Shown here piece after piece: positions 7,042-15,006 of a stretch of DNA of 16,490 nt. The DNA lies in NCBI GenBank assembly GCA_026397855.1, contig JAPLUA010000010.1, positions 1 to 16,490 of the forward strand, given 5' to 3'. Position 1 is the stretch's first letter. Each line of letters opens with the position of its first letter. The DNA comes from Verrucomicrobiota bacterium (GTDB taxonomy: Bacteria > Verrucomicrobiota > Verrucomicrobiia > Limisphaerales > UBA8199). The position numbers and the translations under genes are program-made. The notes under the pieces are model-generated. The model made no database searches, was not told the origin of the DNA, and was given only the letters and a program-made list of their open reading frames with translations.

Positions 7042-8962
7042 CATTCTCCTTTCCAGTGCGCGTTGGGCGTTGGGTCCTGCCCGCTTTGCTGCTCCTGCCG
7101 GGAGCGCGGGAATGCGCGGCGCAGCAATACTCCGACCTCGAGCCGCGCTGGCTCCGGCTGAATCTCCCTCAGGCCAGCGTCGGGTGGTTCCCCTGGTCGG
7201 CCTCCGGCTGCAAGGCTCGGCCTATCATCCGAACCTGATGACCTTCGACCTCAGCGGCCAGGGCGGCGTCGGCTGGGCTCACGACTCGATCACCAGCCCG
7301 GGTTTCTCCCAGGTGCGCAACGAGACCCAGAACCTGTTCACCTACCTGGCGACGGTCAACTTCCTGTCCTCCAAGCCCTACAATGGCACCTTCTTCGCCA
7401 GCCAGGACCATACCTACAACAACTACGATTTCTTCAACACCGTCACTGCGGACAGCACGCGCTACGGCGGGCATGTGGGCTGGAGCACCACATCGTTCAA
7501 TCTCAACACGGACGCCGGCTATCGCAACCTCCTCAGCAGCGGCATGAACGGCACTTCGGAGGTGTCGGAAACCTATCTCAACTTCAATGGCCAGAACCAG
7601 CGTGAGCACGGCAGCGCCATCCTGACCTACAATTACGACAACCTCGCCAACCAGCTCAATTACGGCCCCGTGCAAAGCAGCGTGAGCCAGTCGGTGGGCG
7701 TCTCCGATTCCGAGACGTTCGGCAGCCGCAACCAGATCACCGCCAGCACCGGCGCTTCCTACGGTTGGGCGGACTACGCGGACCGGCATGCCAGGACCCT
7801 CAACCTCAATGAGAATATCACGGTCAGGCATCGTCCCAACCTCGAGAGCTTCATGACGCTGAATTACCAGCATAACCAGCTGGAACCTGCCACCTCCGAC
7901 ATGTTTCAGGGCCTTGCTGGCATCCGCCACCAGCTCTACGACAGCCTTACCTCCACCCTCGACCTGCATGGCAACAAGGGCAGCTTCGCCGCCGAGAATA
8001 CCTCTGCCCAGAACGACCGCTACGGCGTCGGGCTCGCGGAGGGCTACTCCAAGGGGCTCTGCTCCTGGGCCCACCTCAACCTCGGCGGCACCGCCATCCT
8101 GGACCACCAGGACCACAATTCCTCCGGCACAGGCCTCCTCACCATTATCAATGAATCGCACGTGCTCAAGGACATCTCGGTCGTGTTCCTCAATAACCCC
8201 CGCGTGTTCCCCGCCACGATCATCGTCACCGGGCCCGGCGGCATTCCCACCTATGTGAACGGCACCGATTACCGCATTATCTCCCACGGTGAAATGACGG
8301 AAATTCAGCGCATTCCCACCAGCATTGACCTCCTGGACGGCTCCACCATCCTTGTCAGTTACTCGAGCGATTCGTCCTACACCAGCTCCTTCGACTCGAT
8401 CAACGGCAGCGTATCGGTCCGGATCGACTTCTTCAGCCTGGTCGGGGTTTACGGCCGCTACAACGCCATGGACAACAACGCGCCTCCAGAGGCCCTGGCG
8501 CAGACGCTCTCTGACTGGGTGGGCGGTGTGGACGTCACATGGCGCTGGCTGCGCGCCGGGGTCGAGTATGAGGATTACGATTCGAATTTCAGCCAGTACT
8601 GCGGGACCCGTATCTTCCAGAGCTTATCCTTTCAGTTGAGCGACAGATCCAACCTGAGCTTCAACTTCAACCAGGTGTTTTACAAATACCCATACGGCCC
8701 GGATCAGACCCAGTACCAGTGCATTGGAGTCTTCAATACTCAGATCTCCTCCTGGCTGAACGGGAATTTGGAAAGCGGCTACTACCGCCAGGATGCGATG
8801 GGAACTTCGCAGGACCTGGCCGCCGCCCGCGCCGGCTTGATTTTCACCCACGGCAAGCTGACCTTGAAGCTCGGCTATCAATACAACTACCAGATGATTC
8901 AGATGGGCCAGCAGGAGCGGAACCGGAACTTCGGCTATGTGCAGCTGAAACGCGATCTCTGA
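7038..8962 (+). CDS. Outer-membrane beta-barrel (porin of a porin-cytochrome conduit), frameshifted near the N-terminus
   Basis: The start ATG at 7038 overlaps the stop of the 18-heme gene and opens a clear signal peptide (MTFSFPVRVGRW, hydrophobic core, ...CAAQQ). That frame ends at 7238, but from about 7182 the next frame continues with VVPLVGLRLQGSAYHPN and stays open to TGA at 8962. Adding one G to the GGG run at 7182-7184 joins them into 641 residues. The mature part alternates polar and hydrophobic residues with many Tyr/Phe/Trp/Asn/Gly, as in transmembrane beta-strands, and ends in a final strand GYVQLKRDL. A central segment (about 8160-8420, with DISVVFLNN and NGTDYRI) looks like a beta-sandwich inserted in a loop. 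There is no heme motif. Position right after a multiheme lipoprotein argues for the MtrB/PioB/Omb role, though I see no direct sequence match to a named family. Confidence 0.8.
7176..7190 (+). other. Probable one-base deletion in the barrel gene
   Basis: The signal-peptide frame reads CAG GCC AGC GTC GGG TGG; the barrel frame reads CGG GTG GTT CCC CTG. One extra G in the G run at 7182-7184 would give S-V-G-V-V-P-L-V and remove the shift. As given, ribosomes starting at 7038 would end at 7238 after 66 residues, and the barrel would lack a signal peptide. A homopolymer sequencing or slippage error is the simplest explanation. Confidence 0.75.
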
Positions 8963-8963
8963 C

Positions 8964-10013
8964 ATGCACCATTCCCGCCGCCATGCTTCCCTCCGGTCCC
9001 CATCGCGACTGTGCCTTGCGGTCTTCCTCGCGCTTGCCTTGGCCCAGGCCCACGCCGCGAAAACCGATCCCAAACCGGCCGCAAGCCCGGCCGGACCGGT
9101 CTGGCCGCCCCCCCCCGCTGCTCCCTGCGTGGTTTACCTCAGCAGTATCACCTCGCCGGCCGATCTGGGCATCAAACCGCCGGCCCTGACCCGCTTCGCA
9201 GAATGGATCACCGGCGGCCGCGGCGCGTCCCCGGTGGATAAACCTTTTGGCCTCGCACTCGATGACGCCGGCAACCTCCTCTTCACCGACACGGGAGCCA
9301 ACGTGGTCTGCTGTGTGGATCGTTCCCGGAAGAAGTGGCTCCGCTGGGAGAAGGCGGGCAAAATACGCTTCGTTTCGCCGGTCGCCGTGGCCCGTCACCG
9401 CGATACAGTCTTTGTGGCCGACTCGGCCCTGGGAAAAGTCCTGGCCTTCGATCTGAAAGGCAAGCTCCTGTTCGAGATCACCCGTGAGGTAGAACGGCCT
9501 TCCGGCCTGGTGATCCACGGGGACAAGCTGTTTGTCGCCGATGCCCAGCGGCACCAGATCGTTGTCTGCAGCCTGCGTGGCGCTTTCCTCTCCAAGTTCG
9601 GCCACCGCGGCAGCGCCCCGGGTGAATTGAATTTCCCCACCCACCTCGCCGTGGATGCCGCTGGCCGCCTCTTTGTCACCGATTCAATGAACTGCCGCAT
9701 CCAGGTCTTTGACGCATCCGGCCATTTCCAGTGCGCCATCGGCACTCCTGGCGACAGCCCAGGCAACCTGAGCCGCCCCAAGGGAGTCGCCGTGGATCGC
9801 CTGGGGCATATCTATGTCGTGGATGCCCTGTTCGACAACGTGCAGATTTTCAATGACCAGGGGCAACTCCTCCTGAACTGGGGCGAAGCAGGCTCCGCCC
9901 CCGGCCAGTTCTGGCTGCCCAACGGCATTGCCATCAGCATGGACGACCAGATCTACGTCGCCGATTCCTACAATCACCGCATTCAGGTCTTCAAATACAC
10001 TGGCAAATCATGA
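8964..10013 (+). CDS. Secreted NHL-repeat beta-propeller protein
   Basis: The 349-residue protein starts one base after the barrel stop. It has a Sec signal peptide (LCLAVFLALALAQAHA, cleaved before AKTD) and no lipobox, then a proline-rich stretch VWPPPPAAP and about six NHL blades. Examples are KPFGLALDDAGNLLFTD, FPTHLAVDAAGRLFVTD, RPKGVAVDRLGHIYVVD and LPNGIAISMDDQIYVAD, the last closing the propeller with NHRIQVFKY. It is a paralog of the lipoprotein at 4382, sharing YL......DLG and F..WITG....SP..KPfGLA, but is not lipid-anchored. It is probably a soluble periplasmic or extracellular scaffold; the partner is unknown, but the position between barrel and 12-heme cytochrome suggests one of these. 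Two adjacent Cys (VVCCVD) are unusual for a blade. Confidence 0.85.
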   Translation: MHHSRRHASLRSPSRLCLAVFLALALAQAHAAKTDPKPAASPAGPVWPPPPAAPCVVYLSSITSPADLGIKPPALTRFAEWITGGRGASPVDKPFGLALDDAGNLLFTDTGANVVCCVDRSRKKWLRWEKAGKIRFVSPVAVARHRDTVFVADSALGKVLAFDLKGKLLFEITREVERPSGLVIHGDKLFVADAQRHQIVVCSLRGAFLSKFGHRGSAPGELNFPTHLAVDAAGRLFVTDSMNCRIQVFDASGHFQCAIGTPGDSPGNLSRPKGVAVDRLGHIYVVDALFDNVQIFNDQGQLLLNWGEAGSAPGQFWLPNGIAISMDDQIYVADSYNHRIQVFKYTGKS

Positions 10014-11848
10014 GCCCCACCGTTCATTCCATGAATCTGCCTTTCTTGAACTTACTGCGGAGTTCCCGGCAAGCCCATCTCCTCCCTCGCCCCCCCAGAA
10101 GGGGAGAGGGCCGGGGAGAGAGGTCCCCCATTCGGATTTCGGATTTCGGATTTCGGATTTCCCGCCCTCTGGCGGGATGCTTGGCTGTAATGGTCGTGCT
10201 TTCGGCGCTGCAGCCCGCGCCGATCAACGCCGCGGCAGCCAACCCCTACGGCGTTGCCGACTCCAAACATAATCTCTCAGCCAACGGACCCGGCAGCGTC
10301 CGGGCCGCAACGGAAGGCGATATCTGCATTTTCTGTCACGCCGCGCATACCAAGAGCGGCCAGGGTCCTCTCTGGAACCACGAGATGTCCACCGCCAGCT
10401 ACAAACTTTACGGAAGCTCCACCCTGAAAGCCGCCGTTGGCCAGCCCAGCGGATCCTCCAAGCTCTGCCTGAGCTGCCACGATGGCACCATCGCCCTCGG
10501 CATGATCCGCAACCGCGCCACACCCATCCAGATGCGAAGTTCCGGACTCCTGGCCACCGACCGCAGCCGCATCGGCACCGACCTTACTGGCCATCACCCC
10601 ATCTCCTTTACCTACGACAACACCTTGGTGACCACCAAGGGGGAACTCCGCGACCCCTCAACGCTGCAGCAGCAGGTCCGCCTCGACCGTGACAGGCAGG
10701 TTCAATGCACCTCCTGCCACGACCCGCACCGGAACCAATACGGCAAGTTCCTGGTCAAGGATAACTCCGCTTCCGCCATCTGCCTGGACTGCCATATCCC
10801 AAGCTTCTGGAATAACTCCGCCCATGCCATGTCCCGGGCCACATGGAATGGCACCGGAAAGAACCCCTGGCCGAACACGTCCAGGACCACCGTCGCGGAT
10901 AACGGCTGCGAAAACTGCCATTCGCCTCATGCCGCCGGCACCAAGGCCCGCCTTCTCAACTTCGACAAGGCCGAGGACAACTGCCTCGTCTGCCATAGCG
11001 GCACCGTCGCCGCCAAGAACCTCACGGCCGAATTCAACAAAGCCAGCGCCCACCCCGTCATTTCCACATCCTCCCTGCATGATGAAGCCGAGGGCATTAT
11101 TAACTCCGGCGCCCGACACGCCTCGTGCATGGATTGCCACAACCCCCACGCCTCCGTCGCCAGTTCCACCAAGGGCACCGGCCTTCCCGGGTCCCTCACG
11201 CAGGTCAAGGGCGTGTCCGTCAGCGGCGGCGCGCTCAAGGCGGCAACCTACGAATACGAGATCTGCTTCCGCTGCCATTCCGAAACCGGCAAAACCGGCA
11301 GCTCCAAGGTCGTCCGCCAGTTCGCCCAGCCGAACACCCGCATGGCCTTCAACCCCGGCAACGCCTCCTACCACCCCGTTGCCGCTCCCGCCAAGTCCTC
11401 CCAGTCCCGCACACTGGTTGCCAGTTGGTCCGGCACCCAGCAGATGCTCTGCACCGACTGTCACAATAACGACCAGGGCCCCGGCGCCAAGGGGGCAGGG
11501 CCCAATGGCCCCCACGGTTCCCAGTACGCCCCGCTCCTCGAGCGCTACCTTAACCAGGCCGATTATCAGGCTGAAAACGCCAACGCCTACGCCCTGTGCT
11601 ACAAATGCCACAGCCAGGGCGTCCTCATGGGCGACCGGCTCCATAGCCGGCACGTCCGCGATAACCAAACCGCCTGCTCCACCTGCCACGATGCCCACGG
11701 TGTCCAGAACCAGACTCACCTGATCAATTTCAACACCCTTTACGTCACCCCGGCCGCCGGACGCATCGCCTATGCCGACCAGGGCGGAGGCCGCGCTTCC
11801 TGCACCCTGACCTGCCACGGTATCAGCCACAATAACAAGTCCTATTGA
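10010..11848 (+). CDS. Secreted 12-heme c-type cytochrome with a repeat-derived N-terminal extension
   Basis: The ATG at 10010 overlaps the previous stop (ATGA); a second in-frame ATG is at 10031. The export signal is the hydrophobic run AGCLAVMVVLSAL ending INAAA near residue 76, so about 50 residues precede it, of which roughly 23-55 come from a dispersed DNA repeat. There are eleven CxxCH sites (CIFCH, CLSCH, CTSCH, CLDCH, CENCH, CLVCH, CMDCH, CFRCH, CTDCH, CYKCH, CSTCH) and a final CX3CH (CTLTCH). Residues 101-265 repeat the tetraheme protein's pattern: PLWNHE, CLSCHDGTIAL, HHPISFTYD, CTSCHDPH. The rest adds eight sites with DPH/SPH/NPH/DAH tails typical of doubled-CXXCH modules. It looks like a tetraheme filament-type domain extended by further heme modules, probably on the cell surface or in the periplasm as the barrel's partner. 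Confidence 0.85.
   Translation: MSPTVHSMNLPFLNLLRSSRQAHLLPRPPRRGEGRGERSPIRISDFGFRISRPLAGCLAVMVVLSALQPAPINAAAANPYGVADSKHNLSANGPGSVRAATEGDICIFCHAAHTKSGQGPLWNHEMSTASYKLYGSSTLKAAVGQPSGSSKLCLSCHDGTIALGMIRNRATPIQMRSSGLLATDRSRIGTDLTGHHPISFTYDNTLVTTKGELRDPSTLQQQVRLDRDRQVQCTSCHDPHRNQYGKFLVKDNSASAICLDCHIPSFWNNSAHAMSRATWNGTGKNPWPNTSRTTVADNGCENCHSPHAAGTKARLLNFDKAEDNCLVCHSGTVAAKNLTAEFNKASAHPVISTSSLHDEAEGIINSGARHASCMDCHNPHASVASSTKGTGLPGSLTQVKGVSVSGGALKAATYEYEICFRCHSETGKTGSSKVVRQFAQPNTRMAFNPGNASYHPVAAPAKSSQSRTLVASWSGTQQMLCTDCHNNDQGPGAKGAGPNGPHGSQYAPLLERYLNQADYQAENANAYALCYKCHSQGVLMGDRLHSRHVRDNQTACSTCHDAHGVQNQTHLINFNTLYVTPAAGRIAYADQGGGRASCTLTCHGISHNNKSY
10076..10177 (+). repeat. Dispersed palindromic element inside the coding region
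   Basis: The block has three parts. First is a C-rich/G-rich imperfect palindrome (CCCTCGCCCC at 10084-10093 against GGGGAGAGGG at 10101-10110), followed by GGCCGGGGAGAG, also found at 1-12 of the window. Second are four tandem copies of the heptamer TTCGGAT at 10131-10158. Third is a perfect hairpin TCCCGCC-CTCT-GGCGGGA at 10160-10177. This composition is typical of intergenic repeats in such genomes, yet here it is in frame and translated as basic, low-complexity sequence just ahead of the signal-peptide core. Confidence 0.7.
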
Positions 11849-11860
11849 TGGGATAGCGTT

Positions 11861-13732
11861 ATGATCCAAAACCTGCCAGCCAACCGGTTGAAACACATGG
11901 CAAAGGGTTTGCTGGGCTTTATCGCAGCCGCCCTGCTTCCGGCCACAGTGTTCGCGACGGATCCACCCCACACCGATGGCAACGATTATTGCTCGAGCTG
12001 TCACCTGGTGCACCGGTCTCTCGGCGCTCCCCTGTTCAAGGTTCCCGGCGGCAATGTCAACCTCTGCCAAAGCTGCCACGTCCCCGGCGGCACCGCTTCC
12101 GCCCAGGCGATGCTCAACAGCGATCAGGCCATGCCTGCCCCCGGGCTTCCGCCCGGCGCAGTCCCCGCAGGTAATTCGCACCGTTGGGATTCCAGCGCTT
12201 CTGGCCGGGTTGTTTATTTGGGCGGCGCCGCCACCCCCTCGGTCGGCGCTGTGCTTTCGTCCGGCACAAACTCCGGACCCTACGCCCAGACCTACACCCT
12301 GACTGTCGCCAGCGCCGGCGATGTGGGCGCCGCCCGCTTCAACTGGTCGGTTACCATCCCCGGCGGCGGTTACGCGACCAACGCGATCGGCGGCTTCGGC
12401 AATAATCTGCTTACTGGCACAAACGTCGCCTTGACCAACGGCATCAGCGTGACCTTCGCCAGTGCGACGAACAGCTTCTACCAGGTCAATGACCAGTGGC
12501 AGATTCTCGTGCGTGCCAGCCTCCGCCACCCCACCAACACCGATCTCCTGGCCAACCTGCCGGGCGGCCAGATGATGTGCTCGACCTGCCATAACCCGCA
12601 CAGCCAGGCCTACCCGCCGTTCGATCCCACCGTCCCGGCCTATACCAACGGTTTCGGCGCCGGGCGGCATTACCAAGCCATGGACAATGGCTTCGACCAG
12701 ATGTGCCTGGACTGCCACGCCGCGCGCGGTGTCACCAATTCCATCCTCGGTTCGCATCCGGTCATTATTCCCATAACCACCAACGCCTATTACCGGGCCC
12801 CCGCCTCCCTTCCCCTCACCGCGTCCGGCAGTTGCGTCGCGTGCGAGACGTGCCACGATGTTCATCTCGCCCCGGACAACGACGGCAACCTCGTGCGCAT
12901 GACCAATCGGCTCGCCTTCTGCACGGAGTGCCACGCGCTCGCTGATACCACAACCCCGGGCCGCCACCTGAACGTTACCAACTCCGCCCTCTGGCCTGGC
13001 GGCCGGACCAATTGCTCAACCTTTCCCCCCATCACCGATACAACTTTGCGCGGTGCCTGTGAGAACTGCCATCAGGCCCACGGCTGGCCCATGGCCACCA
13101 ACACCGCCCTCGTCTTCCCGAAACTGCTGGTGGACCAGGAGGAAAGCCTCTGTTTCACCTGCCACGGCACCAACGGCCCGGCCACAATGAGAGTGGAGGC
13201 CGATTTCTCCAAAACCTACCACCACCTCGTCAGCGATGCCCAGCAGACACAGGGACGGGTGGTTGAGTGCAGCAGTTGCCACAACCCCCACAAAGCCCTC
13301 TCCGGTTCCCACACCTACACCAATACCGCCACCGCCTCCCGCAACCTGGCAAGCAACCCGCTCAAAGGCGCTGATGGCGTGGCGTGCAGCTACGCCAGCC
13401 TTACCAACTTCCAGGCCGTGGCGACCAACCTCTACACGGTGATTCCCAGGTCCACCGGCGTCACGAACGAATACCAGATCTGCTTCAAGTGCCATTCAAG
13501 CTTTGCTTACGGAACAAATCCGCCCGCCGGGCTTTCGCCAATCTACAGCACGGGCACAGCAACATTCACCTCGGGAAGCGCAACGGTCACCGGCAGCGGC
13601 ACCACGTGGAATACGGGCATGGTCGGGGCCTGGATCGTGCGCAGCAACAATGCGGGCACCCCTGGATCGTGCGCAGCAACAATGCGGGCACCCCTTACAA
13701 AATCGCCGCCGTGGCCAGCACCACGAGCCTGA
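11861..13732 (+). CDS. 14-heme c-type cytochrome, first part (ten hemes), interrupted
   Basis: The ATG at 11861 follows the previous gene by 12 bases; an in-frame ATG at 11897 is an alternative start. The signal peptide (MAKGLLGFIAAALLPATVFA) is followed almost at once by YCSSCHLVHRSLGAP and then CQSCH. This recalls the N-terminus of OmcS (CEGCHTMHNSLGG, from memory). Further sites are CSTCH, CLDCH, CETCH, CTECH, CENCH, CFTCH, CSSCH and CFKCH. Between the second and third sites (about 12200-12530) lies a roughly 105-residue heme-free beta domain with a GISVTFASA...FYQVNDQWQI end. A second begins near 13540 (TGTATFTSGSATVTGSGTTW), a motif familiar from phage tail and receptor-binding modules. 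The frame is thrown by a 32-bp duplication at 13631-13694 and ends spuriously at 13732. Repaired length is 830 residues. Confidence 0.82.
   Translation: MIQNLPANRLKHMAKGLLGFIAAALLPATVFATDPPHTDGNDYCSSCHLVHRSLGAPLFKVPGGNVNLCQSCHVPGGTASAQAMLNSDQAMPAPGLPPGAVPAGNSHRWDSSASGRVVYLGGAATPSVGAVLSSGTNSGPYAQTYTLTVASAGDVGAARFNWSVTIPGGGYATNAIGGFGNNLLTGTNVALTNGISVTFASATNSFYQVNDQWQILVRASLRHPTNTDLLANLPGGQMMCSTCHNPHSQAYPPFDPTVPAYTNGFGAGRHYQAMDNGFDQMCLDCHAARGVTNSILGSHPVIIPITTNAYYRAPASLPLTASGSCVACETCHDVHLAPDNDGNLVRMTNRLAFCTECHALADTTTPGRHLNVTNSALWPGGRTNCSTFPPITDTTLRGACENCHQAHGWPMATNTALVFPKLLVDQEESLCFTCHGTNGPATMRVEADFSKTYHHLVSDAQQTQGRVVECSSCHNPHKALSGSHTYTNTATASRNLASNPLKGADGVACSYASLTNFQAVATNLYTVIPRSTGVTNEYQICFKCHSSFAYGTNPPAGLSPIYSTGTATFTSGSATVTGSGTTWNTGMVGAWIVRSNNAGTPGSCAATMRAPLTKSPPWPAPRA
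13631..13694 (+). repeat. Perfect 32-bp tandem duplication that breaks the 14-heme gene
   Basis: Bases 13631-13662 are repeated exactly at 13663-13694. Thirty-two bases shift the frame; deleting one copy restores a single 831-codon reading frame from 11861 to 14385. Both copies encode WIVRSNNAGTP, in different frames. A duplication can be lost again by slippage, so it is potentially reversible. Confidence 0.95.
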
Positions 13733-14385
13733 CTATTTCCCCGGTTTACGCCGGTGCAAGCGGTTCAGCTCAAGCCTACAGGATCTCCTGCGAAACCGAT
13801 GCTGCCCAGGAGTTCAGCCCCCAGAACCGATCCGGCCATCCCGTCGTCACCGGCCTCGATAACTATCCCAACTCGCTTGCGGTCGGCAGCCCTGCCAGGA
13901 AAGGTCTGCAGCCACCGGCCCTCAAGGCTCCGTGGAATGTCAACGTCGGCCAGCAGACCATGATGTGCTCCGACTGCCACAACACCGACGCGACCACCCC
14001 TGCGGCGCAAGGCCCTCACGGCTCGGCCTCGCAGTTCATGCTGCGCGGCCCGAATGCCGCCAATTGGCCCAATGTGACCCTGGCCAATTACAACACAAGC
14101 TGGTGTGCCAACTGCCACAACACCATGAACAATGTCCACCGCATCAGCGCGCACAGCACCTGGCGATGTTACTACTGCCACATTGTCGTTCCCCACGGCG
14201 GCAAACTCTCCCGCCTCATGGCCGACAATGATACCATGCCCGCCCGCTACGCCTACAATAACACCCTCAGCACCAACTACCTCCAGGCCTTCACCAAGAA
14301 CGCAACCAACAGCTACTCGTCCAGCAACTGCAAGGCCCAGTGCCATACCGAGCACAGGAGCCGCAGCCCATCCGAAAACTGGTGA
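13663..14385 (+). CDS. 14-heme c-type cytochrome, C-terminal part (four hemes) in shifted frame
   Basis: This frame takes up exactly where the duplication ends (WIVRSNNAGTP then YKIAAVASTTSLT) and completes the second beta domain. It then adds three CxxCH sites (CSDCH, CANCH, CYYCH) and a terminal CX3CH (CKAQCHTEH) before TGA at 14383-14385. Without the duplication it is continuous with the 11861 gene. No separate start with a signal peptide exists, so by itself this piece could not be exported or heme-loaded. The C-terminal noncanonical CX3CH parallels that of the 12-heme protein next door. As written, the full cytochrome would not be made. Confidence 0.78.
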   Translation, partial: WIVRSNNAGTPYKIAAVASTTSLTISPVYAGASGSAQAYRISCETDAAQEFSPQNRSGHPVVTGLDNYPNSLAVGSPARKGLQPPALKAPWNVNVGQQTMMCSDCHNTDATTPAAQGPHGSASQFMLRGPNAANWPNVTLANYNTSWCANCHNTMNNVHRISAHSTWRCYYCHIVVPHGGKLSRLMADNDTMPARYAYNNTLSTNYLQAFTKNATNSYSSSNCKAQCHTEHRSRSPSENW

Positions 14386-14412
14386 CCGCAAACCGTGGAG
14401 CTTTCCCGCCTC

Positions 14413-15006
14413 ATGAACCGACCGATCCTGCAAGCTGCAAGGCGATTCCTCTCTTCGCCGCGCTGCATCTTCGGCCAGGTCGCCGCCGCCCTGCTCTGCG
14501 GCGCGTTGCTGACCTCCTGCCGCCAGTCTCCCGCCCAGCAGGCGCGGGCGCTCGTGGAGCGCTACAATCAGGCGGTTTCCGAGGCCTACCGCTGCGGTGA
14601 CGTGAAGCTGATTGATGGCGTGGTCGGACCGCGGGAAGGCAGGAAACTCACCGGCTTGATCGGCGTCCGCCTCGACTTCGGTCTGGCCCTCGACTCCCAT
14701 CTTCTATCCCTCGACGTGACCGGCGTGGAGCAGGCGAAAGATGCGATGCGGATCTCCACGAAAGAGAGTTGGCGGTATCGCGATCTGCGCATCGGCACCG
14801 GCAAGCAGGTCGGCGAGGAGTCGTTCGACTCCTACGAAATGCTCTATATCTTCACAAACATGAACCAGGCATGGCTGGTGGACGAAATCCGCTTCACTAG
14901 GCCGCCCCGGGTCGGGCGCGGTCAGGCCGCCTGGATCGCCGACCGCAGGCCGGCCTCCCCCGCCATCGCCCAACCCACAACCCAACCGGAGCGTGCGCAC
15001 CCATGA
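14413..15006 (+). CDS. Small lipoprotein of unknown function
   Basis: I prefer the ATG at 14413 over the upstream in-frame GTG at 14395: it gives a tidy signal (basic RR at residues 10-11, hydrophobic AAALLCGALL, lipobox LTSC with Cys36) and has GGAG at 14397-14400 as a possible ribosome site. The mature 160 or so residues start with a helical segment (QQARALVERYNQAVSEAYRC) and continue with alternating strands (ESWRYRDLRIGTG, DSYEMLYIF, AWLVDEIRF). This is compatible with an NTF2-like or IMS-like small alpha+beta fold, which is a guess from pattern only. There is no heme motif. The C-terminal tail is Pro/Ala-rich. It overlaps the next gene by ATGA and lies inside the cytochrome operon, so a role in assembly or anchoring is likely. 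Confidence 0.72.
   Translation: MNRPILQAARRFLSSPRCIFGQVAAALLCGALLTSCRQSPAQQARALVERYNQAVSEAYRCGDVKLIDGVVGPREGRKLTGLIGVRLDFGLALDSHLLSLDVTGVEQAKDAMRISTKESWRYRDLRIGTGKQVGEESFDSYEMLYIFTNMNQAWLVDEIRFTRPPRVGRGQAAWIADRRPASPAIAQPTTQPERAHP

Noticed and set aside
5509..7044. A 511-codon antisense frame with its own internal repeats
   Set aside because: Its repeats are only the mirror of the 147-bp heme repeats on the plus strand, and no sensible protein features are present.
6893..7181. N-terminal extension of the barrel frame upstream of the frameshift
   Set aside because: It overlaps the end of the 18-heme gene, has no signal peptide and reads as frame-shadow sequence. The signal peptide in the 7038 frame is the proper N-terminus.
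10131..10158. Heptamer repeats as a phase-variation switch
   Set aside because: Seven-base units could shift the frame, but four copies is short and the block looks like the tail of a dispersed repeat. I prefer the repeat-insertion explanation.
10658..12967. A 769-codon open frame on the minus strand
   Set aside because: It lies opposite two cytochromes with clear heme motifs. The coding strand is very C-rich at third positions, which removes stops from this antisense frame. The translation has no signal, motif or domain and is Gly/Val/Ala-rich low complexity.
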